From Halichoerus grypus (lineage: Eukaryota; Chordata; Mammalia; Carnivora; Phocidae): a DNA stretch of 64,000 nt. Position numbers and translations under genes: made by a program. The notes below the pieces were generated by a model, which did not search any database, was not told where the DNA came from, and worked only from the letters and a program-made list of their open reading frames with translations. The DNA is taken from assembly GCF_964656455.1 (NCBI RefSeq), contig NC_135721.1, forward strand, positions 82,874,754-82,938,753. Reading direction: 5' to 3'. Shown piece after piece: positions 1 to 12,014 of the stretch; position 1 is the first letter of the stretch, and every line of letters starts with the position of its first letter.

Positions 1-131
1 ATACTCTAACATACAATGTGCTTTATTTTAATTTCAATTTATTATTAGCAAGGGTGCAAGGGATTTTGTAAGTGTAACTGGTTCAAATTGGTGGTAATCT
101 GTACTAAAAATTTGTATTATAAAAATTTTCA
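1..131. other. AT-rich unique sequence
   Basis: AT-rich sequence up to the first SINE. No repeat or gene recognised. Confidence 0.5.
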
Positions 132-338
132 GGGGCGCCTGGGTGGCTCAATCGTTTAAGCGTCTGCCTTCAGCTCAGGTCATGGTCCCGGGGTCCTGGG
201 ATCGAGCCCCGCATCGGGCTCCCTGCTCTGCGGGAAGCCTGCTTCTCCCTCTCCCATTCCCCCTGCTTGTATTCCCTCTCTCACTGTGTCTCTCTCTGTC
301 AAATAAACAAATAAAATCTTAAAAAAAAAAAAAAAAAA
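132..338 (+). mobile_element. SINEC (tRNA-derived carnivore SINE)
   Basis: Full-length SINE: head GGGGCGCCTGGGTGGCTCA with the Pol III A-box region, B-box-like GGGATCGAGCCCC, CT-rich tail, then AATAAAATCTT and an 18-base A run. Close to the young arctoid consensus. No clear target-site duplication. Confidence 0.95.
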
Positions 339-696
339 TTCAAACATAAAGCAAAAGAGAGTGGTAAATTAACCTCATTTTTCAACATTCTTAATGTTTA
401 AATTATCCCAATTGGGTCATATGCACCCCAAAAAGCACCCATTCCAGTTTTTTCCTACATTTCTGCAAGTATGATTGCTTGTCTATTCCAGACTCCTTTT
501 CCTATTCAAAGACTATCCTGTGGGAATGGCAGTGAAAGATTGTACAGTGAACTGAAATTGAGGCCCTGAAGTCATGACCAACTGGCACTAAAGAGAACTT
601 ACATTATCTTAGTGAATGCACATGAGTTCATGATGATCAAGCCACCTTAATTATCACTTTCCTAACATGTTGCCTTCCTTTAAAAAAGCAATCTTT
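339..696. other. Unique AT-rich interval
   Basis: About 360 bases between two SINEs with no repeat signature, splice-bounded ORF or RNA gene visible. Confidence 0.4.
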
Positions 697-907
697 GGGG
701 GCGCCAGGTTGGTATAGTCAGTTGAGCAACTGACTCTTGGTTTCAGCTCAGGTCATGATCTCAGCGTTGTGAGATTGAGCCCGGCGTTGGGCTCCATGCT
801 CAGTGAGGAATCTGCTTGAGACTCTCTCTCTCCCTCTCCCTCTACCCCTTCCCTCTGTGTTCTCTCACTCACGCTCTCTCAAATAAATAAATAAATCTTT
901 AAAAAAA
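697..907 (+). mobile_element. SINEC, older subtype
   Basis: SINE with the 'ACTCTTGGTTTCAGCTCAGGTCATGATCTCA' class of body (described, not a young copy), CT-rich tail and AAATAAATAAATAAATCTTT. More diverged than neighbouring copies; TSD not clear. Confidence 0.9.
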
Positions 908-1009
908 TTAAAAATGAATAAAAAAGAGGAGACTTTCAATTTATTTTTATTAAAGCATACCCATTTCATGCTCAACATATCATGCAATATCTTGTCACAT
1001 CAAATAATT

Positions 1010-1145
1010 TCTTCATTCAACATATATGCACTGCATGTTGACTATGAGCCAGACACTGGTCAAGCCACTGGGCATATAGAGGAAAAGCGAATGGTCTATG
1101 TTGTCATGAAGCTTATATTCTAGTGTTAGGAGGATGGGAGAAATA
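1010..1145 (-). mobile_element. LINE L2 3' end relic
   Basis: Resembles the reverse complement of the L2 3' end: TCATTCAACA, a degraded 'tatgagccagacactg' and 'gaagcttatattctagtg'. These are hallmarks of L2 in minus orientation. Bounds approximate; a short ORF across it (914-1123) is not a gene. Confidence 0.65.
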
Positions 1146-1641
1146 TTTGAGTAAAATGCTACACGATATTTTAAAAAGCGCCAATATTCAAAGGTTGACA
1201 TAAGACATATCTACTCTTCAAAGATAGCCATTCAAATCATTGCATTAGCCTTAGGTCTGTTAAATCATTTTTGGCCAATGAGCCCACGTTTTTCCAGACT
1301 TTTGAATTTACTGTCTTATAATAAAATTTAGTAACAATATTTCTTTTAACATTCTAGAGACTTTTGATATTCCAATAATAAAGTCCAACCATCAAGGACT
1401 GTGCATGGAGTATGTGTATATAACTTTATTTGTTAAGCTTTATCAAAATAATTTTGATCTATTATATCATATATAAAATAAACATTATTGAATCATTTCA
1501 TCAAATTTGTGTTATATCACAAATAACTATTATAATTTGCAACATCTTTGATAGGATATTCTATACACTTTTGGAGGGAGGATAACCATATAAATTAGTA
1601 TCTAAATAAGGACATTTTTAAAAGATAAAAAGGGTGCCATT
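1146..1641. other. AT-rich interval, nothing recognised
   Basis: Very AT-rich sequence with no ORF of note and no repeat I can name. Confidence 0.4.
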
Positions 1642-1658
1642 AGTAAATCAAATCAGGC

Positions 1659-1863
1659 GGGGGCGCCTGGGTGGCTCAGTCGTTAAGCGTCTGCCTTCGG
1701 CTCAGGTCATGATCCCAGGGTCCTGGGATCGAGCCCCACATCGGGCTCCCTGCTCCGCGGGAAGCCTGCTTCTCCCTCTCCCACTCCCCCTGCTTGTGTT
1801 CCTTCTCTCGCTGTGTATCTCTCTGTCAAATAAATAAATAAAATCTTTAAAAAAAAAAAAAAA
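1659..1863 (+). mobile_element. SINEC, young copy with perfect TSD
   Basis: Near-consensus SINE ending in a 16-base A run. A perfect 17-bp target-site duplication, AGTAAATCAAATCAGGC, flanks it at 1642-1658 and 1864-1880. Perfect TSD plus low divergence indicates recent L1-driven insertion. Confidence 0.97.
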
Positions 1864-2014
1864 AGTAAATCAAATCAGGCAAATCAGTTTAAGTCAAGAT
1901 TTACCCGGGCACATGATTTCTATCGGCCACCTTAAAGTAGTCTTATTTCTAAAGGTTCTTTCCCAAACTTAAACTTCTACCCAAAACCTCTCCTCCAAGC
2001 TCTAGGATTTTATT

Positions 2015-2185
2015 TCTCATTGTCCACCTATATCTAACTTGGATGCCTGGTAGGCATCTCAAACTTAGCATTTCCAGAATCAAACATGCTTCCACTGGCC
2101 TTTCCATGTCAATAAATAGCCATGCCAATGTTCCAGTTGCCCAGAGCAAAAGCACTGGTGTCAGGTTGGTTCTCAGGCCCACAAA
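2015..2185 (+). mobile_element. LINE L2 fragment (ORF-derived)
   Basis: Matches the internal L2 sense sequence that reads '...GGCATCTCAAACTTAGCAT...' followed by '...TTCCAGTTGCCCAGAGCAAAA...'. Frames are broken. Bounds approximate. Confidence 0.6.
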
Positions 2186-2604
2186 CCCCAGGTTGGGAGG
2201 AGCCTTAGGCTCTTATCGGTGTATTGCCTGAGACTTCTTTTAAAGTGATGATTGAGAAAGTTCCACCTGGGGGTTGGGAGTAGCAGGACCTCCATGAACC
2301 CACTACCCAGTGGTAAAATCATAACTAATAAAACTATTTAAAAATTTTAAGACCTCTGGAAATTGTCTTAAGGGCACATAGTTAAGGAAGAAATAACTAT
2401 TCAAGAAAAGTGTACTAAAACTCAGTTAATATAATGACAGTCTTTGGCACATGAGCCACAAACTGCTATCTCTCCTGCTACACTTCATGTGAGTGTGACA
2501 ACAGGGATCCTTCGCTCTTCAGTTCTCAGACAAATGCTACAGTATCTCCCCAGGAAGGGCGGGATGCCAAAATTTCTCATCCCCACCAACACAGATTGCA
2601 GAGG

Positions 2605-4346
2605 CTAAATTCCTAGCGAGTGTGGCCTAGGGGTTACAACTTATACTCTAAAAACTACAAGACATTATTGAAAGAAATTATGGAAGATGCAAATAAATGG
2701 AAAATCACCCCATGTTCATGGGTCACAAGACTTAACATGGTTAAGATGGCAATTACTCCCCAAATGGATCTACAGATTCAATGTGGTCTCTCCCCAAAAC
2801 CCAGATGACCTCATTGTAGAAATTAACAAGCTGATATTAAAATTCATGTGGAATTTTAAGGCACTTGGAATAGTCAAAATGCTCTTGGAAAAACAGGAAC
2901 AAAATGAAAGACTCACACTTTATACTTTCAGAATTTACAACAAAGCAACAGTAATTAAGTGAGGGCAATTCTGACACAATAGGCACATGAATGAATGGAA
3001 TAGAATTAAGAATATAAGACTCAACTCATACATGTATGGTCAACTGATTTTTGACAAGGGTGCCAAGACCAACCCATGGAGAAAGAATTTTCAACAAATG
3101 GTACTGGGTCCACTGGATAGCCACATGCGAAACAGTGAATTTGGGATTTTATTTCACACCATATATAAAAATTAACTCAAAATGGATCAAAGACCTAAAT
3201 ATAAGGGTTAAACCTATAAAAGTCTTAGAAGAAAACATAGGGCAAGGGCCTCATGACATTAGACTTGGCTAGGACACCAAAAGCACAGGCAACAGTAACA
3301 GCAACAACAAAAAATAGATAAATTGGAATTCATCAAAATTTAAAACCTTTTGCTTCAAAGGATACCATCAAGAAAGTAAAAATAGAACCCACAAAATGCA
3401 AGAAAATATCTACAAATCATAGATCTGATAAGGGACTTGTATCTGGAATATATAAAGAGCTCTTACAACTTAATAATAAAAAGACATATGACACAATTGG
3501 AAAGTGTGCAAAAGACCTGAATAGACATTTCTCCAAGGAAGATATACAAATAACCCATAAGCACATAAAAAGACGCTCAACATTATTAACCATCAGGCAA
3601 ATGCAAAGCCAACTACAAGATACCACTTTACATCCACTGGCTACAATAAAAAAGTCAGATGGTAACTAGTGTTGGCAAGGATATGGAGAAATTAAAACAT
3701 TCATACATTGCCAGTGGAAATGTAAAATGGTGAAATGCTTTGGAAAACAGTCTGACAGTCCCTCAAATGATTAAATATAGAGTTACCCTAGGACCCAACA
3801 ACTCCACTCCTGGGCATAAACGTATGTCCACACAAAAGCTTGCGTATGACTGTTGATAGCAACATCATTCATAATAGCCAAAAGGTGGAAACACCCTTCG
3901 TCCATCAACTCATGAGTGGATGAACAAAATGTGGTATATTCATGCAATGGAATATTATTTAGTCATAAAAAGAAAGTAACTAATGACTCATGTTACAATT
4001 TGGATGAACCTTGAAAATATTATGCTAAATAAAATAATCCAGTCACAAAAAACCACATACTATATGGTTTCAGTCATATAGAAATCTCAATTAGGGAAAT
4101 CTTTGGGGAGACATATACATAAGATTAGTGGTTGTTTAGGGCTGGATTGGACTAGGGAAATAGGGTGGGAATAGCTAAAGGGTATGGAATTTCTTTTTGA
4201 GGCAGTGAAAATGTTCTAAAATTGACTGAAGTGATGCTTGCTTATCTCTGAATATACAAATATCATTGAGCCATAGCCTTTACAGGAGTGAATCATATGT
4301 TAAGCGTGTTCTATCTCAATTGAGCTGCTAAAGAAGAATGAAAAGA
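2605..4346 (+). mobile_element. L1 fragment: ORF2 3' third plus 3' UTR
   Basis: Degraded L1. Frame pieces at 2620-3272 resemble ORF2p after the RT domain: [19 protein letters not shown], then [15 protein letters not shown], then ISNKWIKDLNIRVKPIKVL-like text. The segment at 3840-4060 matches the late-ORF2 'yytmeyy...iwmnle...lsei' region in nucleotide form. Several stops and frameshifts; no function expected. The 3' end merges into sequence interrupted by the SINE at 4364. Confidence 0.9.
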
Positions 4347-4363
4347 GAATATTATGGGAACCT

Positions 4364-4556
4364 ATGGGCGCCTGGTTGGCTCAGTCAGTGAAGCATCTAC
4401 CTTCGGCTCAGGTCATGATCCCAGGGTCCTGGGGTCAAGCCCCATGCTGGGCTCCCAGCTCAGCGGGGAGCCTGCTTCTCCCTCTGCCTGCCGCTCCCCT
4501 GCTTGTGCGTGCACTCTCTCTCTCTGACAATAAATAAAATCTTTAAAAAAAAAAAA
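4364..4556 (+). mobile_element. SINEC with perfect 17-bp TSD
   Basis: Full SINE inserted at the end of an old L1 piece. Target-site duplication GAATATTATGGGAACCT is perfect at 4347-4363 and 4557-4573. Some body divergence (GCGCCTGGTTGGCTCAG). Confidence 0.97.
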
Positions 4557-4573
4557 GAATATTATGGGAACCT

Positions 4574-5853
4574 TATGTCAATAAATTTGACAGTCTTGAA
4601 GGATTAAAAACTACCAAATCTCACGCAAATAGAAAGAAATAACCTGAATAACCCTGTATCTCTTAATGAAATTGAGTTTGTGGTTCAAGTTCAATTGAAC
4701 TTCCCACAGAGAAACTTCCTGGTCCAGTTGGCTTCATTCACTATGTACCAAATTTTTAAGGAAGAAATAAGACCAATTTTACATAAAGTTTTTAGAAACT
4801 ATTAAAAGATGGGACATTTCCCATCATTTTATGAGGCCAGAATTATTCGGATACCAAAATATACGAAGATATTACTAAGGGGAAAAAAAGAAGAAAAAAT
4901 CTAGACTAATCTCCCTCATGAACACAGACACAAAAATCCTAAGCAAAATTTCAGTGAGTCAAATCTAGCAACAGATAAACTATCATATTTTATCACCAAC
5001 TGGGTTTCTTCCATGGAATGTAAGCTTAATACTCAAAAATTAATTTACCATATTAACCAACTAAAAAATAAAAATTATATGTTAATCTTATGCATGCGTA
5101 AAAAGCATTTGACAAAATTCAACATCTGTTCATGATAAAAAGTCAGAAAACTATTAACAAGAAGGGAGCTGCTTCAATCTTTATAAAAGATAACTTCAAA
5201 AACCCTACAACTGACATCAAACTTACTGTTCATGAATTAATGCTTTCCCTGTAAGATTGGGAATAATGTAAGGATGTTTATTTTCCCCCTTTTGTGAAAT
5301 GTTGTACCAGAAACCCTAAATAATGCAATAAGCAGAGAGAGAGAGAAGAGCAGACAGGCAAGCGGCACATAGATTGGAAAGGAAGAATTAAAACTCGATT
5401 TGCAGATCGCATGATTGCTTATGTGGGACATTCTAAAGAATATACAAAAAAATCCAGCAGCTCTAATAAATAAGTTTAACGAGATCCTTAGAGTACAAGG
5501 CCAATACACAAAAAACAATTATATTTCAGTGTACCAGCACTAAACAGTTGGAAATTGAAGTTTAAAAATGAAAAAATATACAATAGCATAAAAAATACTT
5601 AGGAATAAATTTAACAAAATATGTATAAGACATTTATGCTGAAAAGTACAAAAATATCACTGAAAGGAGATTTTAAAAGACCTAAACAAATGGAGAAAGA
5701 TGCTATATTCATGGACCAGGAGACTCAATATTAAGAAGTCAGTTTTCTCCAGGGTGATCTATAGCTTTAATGCAATTCTAACCTATACCAACAAGCTGTT
5801 ATGTAGAAATTGACAAATTGCCCACAAAATGTGTGTAGAAATACTAAAGGATT
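4574..5853 (+). mobile_element. Second L1 fragment: ORF2 RT region
   Basis: Degraded L1 ORF2 from the RT domain. The start reads like 'L-PTEKLPGPVGFIHYVPNF', the old '[15 protein letters not shown]' motif, followed by 'sL-MNTDTKIL'. It continues to the 'trpriak' region near 5850 and may continue past the SINEs to about 6360. It overlaps in L1 coordinates with the piece at 2605-4346, so these are two insertions or a duplication. Confidence 0.85.
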
Positions 5854-5868
5854 AGAATATCCAAAGCA

Positions 5869-6083
5869 GGGGCACCTGGGTGGCTCAGATGGTTAAGCGT
5901 CTGCCTTCAGCTCAGGTCATGATCCCAGGGTCCTGGGATCAAGCCCCACATCGGGCTCCTGGCTCAGCGAGGAGCCTGCTTCTCCCTCTCCCTCTGCCTC
6001 TCTCCCTGCTCATGCTTTCTCTCTCTCTCTCTGTATCTCTGTGTCTCAAATGAATAAATAAAATCTTTAAAAAAAAAAAAAAA
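5869..6083 (+). mobile_element. SINEC with 15-bp TSD
   Basis: SINE with TSD AGAATATCCAAAGCA (5854-5868) and AGAATATCTAAAGCA (6084-6098), one mismatch. It interrupts the L1 fragment. Confidence 0.95.
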
Positions 6084-6122
6084 AGAATATCTAAAGCATT
6101 CTTTAAAAAAAATAAATTTGAG

Positions 6123-6329
6123 GGGCGCCTGGGTGGCTCAGTCGTTAAGCGTCTGCCTTCGGCTCAGGTCATGATCTCAGGGTCCTGGGATCGAGCCCCA
6201 CATCGGGCTCCCTGCTCAGCGGGAAGCCTGCTTCTCCCTCTCCCACTCCCCCTGCTTGTATTCCCTCTCTCGCTGTGTATCTCTCTCTCAAATAAATAAA
6301 TAAAATCTTTAAAAATAAATAAATAAATA
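6123..6329 (+). mobile_element. SINEC, young copy
   Basis: Near-consensus SINE with an AAATAAATAAATAAATAAAT-rich 3' tail. Short perfect TSD AATAAATTTGAG at 6111-6122 and 6330-6341. Lies only 40 bp after the previous SINE, in the same orientation. Confidence 0.95.
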
Positions 6330-6341
6330 AATAAATTTGAG

Positions 6342-6850
6342 ATGTTTGGTATTAAAAACTAAATATGCCTCACTCTGCAGAAACAGACCTTCAATGGGAT
6401 CCAACAACACATGTAATTACATACCACATTACGCTGACAAACATACGTTACACGTACCTACATCAAATGCGTGTCTGTATACACATAAAGATTTATATTG
6501 CACGTACACTTTTATTAGATGCATATATAACATAAATACCTGTGTGCAGGCATACATGTCACAAATATGCATGTTTATGTCACATGCATGCACACATGTG
6601 CATTTACATTACATGGTGCATAGTTACATGCCTACGTATGTGCACACGTATATTGTACATACCTATATTTTGTATATACAAAATGTTTATAGGTACGTGC
6701 CTACATATGGGCATCACATTACATACATATGCACATACCTATGTTTTGCATACAAACTTACACGCATGCACGCATGCACACATACACATTTACATTACAT
6801 GCATGCATATACACAGACACGTACACACATAGTCGGCACCCTGTGCCTTG
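6342..6850. repeat. Degenerate CACATA/TACATG alternating purine-pyrimidine tract
   Basis: About 450-500 bases dominated by ACATAC, GCATGCA, CACACATG and TTACATTACATG. Much of it alternates purine and pyrimidine, and one segment (TTTACATTACATG) recurs about 186 bp apart. Overlapping spurious ORFs rich in C, H, Y and T (6337-6891 and others) result from this composition. No repeat family recognised. Confidence 0.8.
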
Positions 6851-7822
6851 TCTCATTCCCACAGAGCCCTCACATCTCTGTCTACCAATAATTGCCTTAA
6901 GACAGTGGCTCGTGTGCTATATTAAATTACATTCTCCAGGGTATTTAAGTTTAACTCAAAACCCAAAAGGCACACCAGAAGTCCAGAACAAGAAATATGT
7001 CCTGGTGAAATGACAAGTAAATGCTCTTGTTTTAGGGTAGAGCATCATATTCTTCCTTTGTCATCCTCGATGTAAACCCGACCTGCTCCTAAGCCCAGCC
7101 AAGTTGAAAAACAAGGAAGGAAGGAAATTAAGTATGTTAGATCCTTTAAAACTCCAGTGGACAAACTGTCAGCTTATTAACTCTCATTTTCCTTCTTAAC
7201 GTTTAATTTACTAGTCTTAAAAGCCTTCAGTTATAGAAAAGGAGAAATTTCACAGGTACCTGCAGTTTTAAGGCATGCTCGAACTATTTCTAGACGTGTT
7301 TGAAGAAGAAATCAGGTCATAAAATAGAAGCATTTAAACCAATACACTGCCGATTCTTTTTCCTCAGCTCAAAGCCAGGCTTGAGAGAACTCAGCAGAAG
7401 GGCTGAGGCTAGAAGAACCCACTTCACAAAAAAGTAAATCGTTCTTCTACTGAAATATTAATGGTTTTGCTTTGCAGCAAGGGTTTGAGGAGGTCATCAG
7501 GAAAATCTGGAATAAGCATGTTTCTGACAATTACTGCATGCATCTGATCACTTACCATCAGCAGCATTGTTTTCTAAAGGACCCTTTAGTTCATGGTCAT
7601 ACCTTGTATCGGGCTCTGTGATTGTGTAAGATCCATCATTACTTCCAGGTATTACACATGCAATCATAATTATTTTAATGGATCATTTACTTCCCAAACT
7701 TTACAATAAATGCATTCTTGTACTGAGCTGATTTGGCCAAGATCACAATCATGCCTCTTCTTTAATAGCCAAGAATTTATACTTGCCACCAGTCACTAAG
7801 AATAATTTTCTCTTTGAGCAAA
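6851..7822. other. Unique interval, nothing recognised
   Basis: About 970 bases without a recognisable gene or young repeat. A weak MIR-like stretch may lie near 7650-7750, but I cannot support it. Confidence 0.4.
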
Positions 7823-7834
7823 GACAAAACTACT

Positions 7835-8034
7835 GGGGCACCTGGATGGCTCGGCCAGTTGAGCGACTGGCTCTTCATTTCAGCTCAGGTCCTGGCCTCA
7901 GGGTCCTGGGATGGAGCCCCGAGTCCGGGCTTCCTGCACTGCAGGGAGCCTGCTTCTCCCTCTCCCTCTGCCCTGCCCCCAACCCCACTCATCCTCTCTC
8001 TGTCTCTCAAGTAAATAAATATTTTTTTCAAAAA
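7835..8034 (+). mobile_element. SINEC, intermediate age
   Basis: SINE head GGGGCACCTGGATGGCTCGG, body with GGGTCCTGGGATGGAGCCCC. TSD GACAAAACTACT (7823-7834) and GATAAAACTACT (8035-8046), one mismatch. Confidence 0.95.
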
Positions 8035-8259
8035 GATAAAACTACTATTAAAGAGTCCCTCTTATAAATGTCACCTCAGACTCTTTGTATGCTAATTACT
8101 ATAGTGTCTTGCCCCATGTAAACATTCAGTCAATGTCTATTCAGGATGATCATTGTAGAAATCATTAGGATGATCACAGATATTTGGTTCTCTCTTTTCA
8201 GACATATGGTAGGATCATACCTCTGGCTCCACTGAACAAATAAATGGTCACATTACTTG

Positions 8260-8530
8260 TTTTGGTCAAAATGTGAGCAGGATTGACATCAGTTACTTCC
8301 AGGAGGAGGTAGGGGCTGGCATTCTCTTTTTCTTCCACACTGGTGGGTAGCAGTGTTCCAGAGAGCAGCTCTCCAACAACCTGGGACCCAGAGTGTGCAT
8401 CATAATAGTGCGGCGCAAAGCCCGACTGAGCAGGACCTAGTTAATCAGGAAATAGATGTTTGTTATTATAAACCACTAAGGCTCAGGACTTGTTAGTGGC
8501 TGCAGCATAACCTAGCTTATTTAAAATTAT
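8260..8530 (+). mobile_element. Possible ancient LTR relic
   Basis: Ends in 'TTATAAACCACTAAGGCTC...TAGTGGCTGCAGCATAACCTAGC', which resembles the 3' end of old mammalian LTR/MaLR-type repeats ('aagccactgag...agcagcataacctagc'). Family not determined; bounds approximate. Confidence 0.4.
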
Positions 8531-8574
8531 TATCAGATGCACCCAGGCGAACAATGTGCATTTGTCTGTATTAA

Positions 8575-8765
8575 ATTAATCCATTCTACTCTACAAATAT
8601 TTATCAAGCATGTAGTTTGCACTAGGTCTTATCTATACAGTGGTCATAAGGGCTGTGCACCAGGCATTTTATATGCATTCATTGACTTGATTAACTTTCC
8701 CCACAAAGTAAATACTACTGGCATCATCCCAACTCTTCGTATTATCCAGACAGATTAGGTACCTC
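8575..8765 (-). mobile_element. MIR SINE relic
   Basis: Reverse-complement MIR pattern: 'GCACCAGGCATTTTATATGCATTC' equivalent, then 'TTAACTTTCCCCACAAAGTAAATACTAC' and 'CATCATCCC'. Diverged; bounds approximate. Confidence 0.6.
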
Positions 8766-11070
8766 ACTGAGACCATACCCTCTGTTCCAAATTCACAACA
8801 ATATGGATAAATTATAGGAAAAGTTCATCAAAGGAGTACAGTTGCATGGAAAGCTAAGGAAACAATCCATGCGCCAAATGAGAAGAGAAATGCAAAGTAG
8901 CAAGAGAAGCAGAACCCGTGGGCCTCCTGGCTCCAGGGTCAGAAGAGGCTTGTCTTCTGCAAGGGAGCAAGCACCAAATGTTCTCTTGGGCAGAGGACAA
9001 TCAGGAGCCGTCTCATGAATAGAGACTGAAAAATCTAGCTGACCACTTACTAACTGGGGTTAGCAAGATGCAAATTCCAGATGAAGGGAGATCAAGTCAA
9101 GCTGCCTCTAATTTTTCTATAATATTCCCAGTATCCCAATGAAATGGGAGTCCTAGGAATCCATAAGATTTGCTTCTGGACTGAAGGTGTGAGAGACTGA
9201 ATGGAGACAACGGAAAAACTAGAAAATTATCATATAAGAAAAACTGAGGGAGAAAAAAACACAACAGAACAACACAAAAATATGAAAATCTCCAACTCAA
9301 AAGGAGCCATCATCCAAAAACCCTAAAATACTTAAAGAAATATAATACTAGGAAAGAGGGTCAATTTTTTTTTTAATTGGATTGTGGATTCACTGGGTGA
9401 AAATAACGGTATTGAGCACTGAGTTCAATGATGTTCAATGGTGCTAAAAATGAGAAAGTGGCCTCCACTAATAAAAGAAATCATTAAAGAAAGACATGAA
9501 AAACAAAATAGATAGATATAAAAAATAAACAGTTATAAATCTGTAAAATAAAAGAAGACCTAATCAGTAAAATAAAGTCAGTAGTTGGGATCAACTTTAT
9601 ACCAAACAATGAGCGACTGGCTCTTCATTTCAGGGGGAAAAGCCAGTTAACTGGAACAGGGTACTTCATTCAGAAGGCACCATGTAGAGACGAAGAGAAA
9701 AACAGTAGGAAACAGCAGTTAGGAGACATGGAGGACACAGAGAGAGGGTCCAGTGCATGTCTAGTAGACATCTCAGAACTAACGCTGGGAGAGACCCTAG
9801 TGAGGGTGTGATTTGGCCAGCCTCCAGCTGCCATTTCTGGCCACCGAGCCTGGCCACCGTCCCACAAATAGCCTACTGTCCGAAGGGGGTAGATTTCCCT
9901 GAGGGCAGTTTGTGGGTTTCCCAGTAGCAGGAATGGGAGAAAAATGGAGGCAATGAGTGATTACTCCACCCTAACCTTGGGAAGTATCAACTTCCTGGTC
10001 AATTTCACAAGCTCCCAAAGGCAATCTCAGCAGGTCAGTCAACTGCTTTCAGAGACAGCATCACTCCTATCAAATGTAAAATAAATGGTGAGAAAACATC
10101 AGGCAGGCAGAAGTCTGGAGCAGAGTAAACAAGAGGAACAACCTTCGAAGCAGCTCTGAAGGCCCAGCTCCGCAGATACAGCTCCTTACTTTAAAGAACA
10201 GTCAGCAAAGCTAAGGTTGCATCAAGATAAACGGTACAGAAGGGTGCAAGTAAAACCACCCAAATTGGAAAAGGAGCCCATTTTAGATTCTAACTGAGCA
10301 GGGTAATGTTTAAAATAAGGATCAATAACTGAACGAGCAACAGACAACCCTCTATGATGCCATCAAAGATTTAGAAGGTGAATGGAGAGCCCATCATGGC
10401 AATTGAAGGTGTTATGTGAAATCTGTAAAAAGTAGTAAAGGTTACTTGAATGTTTAAAACATTTTTCTTCAAGAATGCTTCTCTCCAGAAGGATGCACTA
10501 CGAAGGAAATGTTCATGGTCTTAAAATCAATTCTAACATGAAAAATGCTGTAAGTTGGGTTCAAATTTAGCTCTTTTAGAGACTGAAGGGGTGGAAATGG
10601 CGAGGAAAATCATTACAAGCCACACTTTACTGTTAGATTTCAGGAAACTGAATACAAATTTCTGCAAGGTGAAATTTGTGAGTGTGTAGCTCTTTGCCTC
10701 CAGGCACACCCCAGTCTGGGCACAGCTTTGGATGTTTAAAATTTTAGTGAGAAATTATAGTTAGAAATATACAGAAAATATAATTCTAGCAAGGGTGTGA
10801 GAAAACAGAGTTAGGGCCTAGTAGACAGGCCATAAGGAAAATCCTACAAAGGAGTGAGTGAGTTGCCGGATTTGCAGGTCATCGTCCCCGAAAACGTGGC
10901 TGACTGCTAGACTTCCTACGTATGGGTGAGACCAGATGGGCCAGGACAAAAAGCAGCAGAATTGAGTGGAAATTTCTGCTGCCCACCACGCAGACACAAT
11001 AGATGTAACATCCAGGGAGGAGCTGATACAACATTAAAACTGATTCGTAAGTGATGAGTTCTGAGTCCTT
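8766..11070. other. Long unique interval
   Basis: About 2.3 kb with no recognised repeat or gene. Short ORFs on both strands (for example 9666-9857 and 10879-11076) look random: no domain, no splice context. A 23-base identity to a SINE head lies at 9611-9633. Confidence 0.45.
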
Positions 11071-11080
11071 CACCATCTTT

Positions 11081-11277
11081 GTTGTTTTTTTAAAAGATTT
11101 TATTTATTTATTTGAGAGAGAGAGAGAGTATGAGCTGGGTGGGGGAAGGGCAGAGGCAGAGGGAGAGGGAGAAGCAGACTCCCCGCTGAGTCCAACTCAG
11201 GACTCCATCCCAGGACCCTGAGATCATGACCTGAGCTGAAAGCAGATGCTTAACCGACTGAGCCACCCAGCCTCCCC
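11081..11277 (-). mobile_element. SINEC, minus strand
   Basis: Reverse-complement SINE: T run, AAAGATTTTATTTATTTATTT, GA-rich tail, GGACCCTGAGATCATGACC, ACTGAGCCACCCAG head. TSD CACCATCTTT at 11071-11080 and 11278-11287. Confidence 0.95.
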
Positions 11278-11287
11278 CACCATCTTT

Positions 11288-12014
11288 ATTTTTAGCACAA
11301 TTAATTTTGGTTGTAGGATTACACGATTTAATGTGGGTAATGGCCATGCTTAACAACTGGCTTCCAAAATTCCTGAAAATGTAACAGTTGGTTCCTGTGA
11401 GCCTCTTCAAGATGGCTCCAGGTGTCACTGGTCACCCCATTCTTGGATAGGGCAGGTTGGTACTTGGTCAGCTTATCTGTCTCCCAGAATTAGCTCCCAT
11501 GTGCGGTACCAGATTCGGTTGGCTGCTAGAGAAATCTGTGCAAGAATTGGAACATGAAGTGAAGTATCATGAGCACAGCCATCACCCTCAGGTCGGTGTG
11601 GAGCCCCAAGCACCACAGAAGCTCATGCACATGGTCACTGGCCTGCTGGCTCGCTTCACCCGCATGGCATGGCAGCCAGTCTCCAGCTCCCCCCCCCCCC
11701 CCAGCCATTGCCAGATACTCTCCTGATTCCTGGGCCAGGCAGCTGTACACTTCCCCGGGGAAGCTGCTGGTCACCTGCATCTTCCAAGGTAGATTCTGTG
11801 AGAGACAGACCAGGTCTCAGTCTGTCCCTGTGGGTTCCCATTTGTTTCCATTGGCAAGGCTTATACAATGAGAGATTCTGGAAGCAAGCAGAGATGTGGC
11901 AAGTGAGACAGAGCTGGGGAGATAGCAGTCCTCCTGACTGTGTGTGTGTAAGATCCAGAACTCTGAGGGTGGATGGCACCCAAGAATCCTGTCTTTTTAC
12001 TATGAAAAATATCT
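11288..12014. other. Unique interval
   Basis: No repeat or gene recognised. Contains a 12-14-base C run near 11690. A 241-codon open frame (11669-12394) covers the right part but runs into an L2 relic and shows no domain. Confidence 0.4.

Noticed and set aside
132..338. tRNA gene in SINE heads
   Set aside because: tRNA-like A and B boxes belong to the SINE; no cloverleaf-competent gene was found.
2605..4346. Functional L1 ORF2
   Set aside because: Multiple stops and frameshifts; only the 29.9-32.7 kb copy has a long open frame, and that one lacks the 5' part.
6337..6891. 184-codon ORF
   Set aside because: Made by the CACATA/TACATG low-complexity tract.
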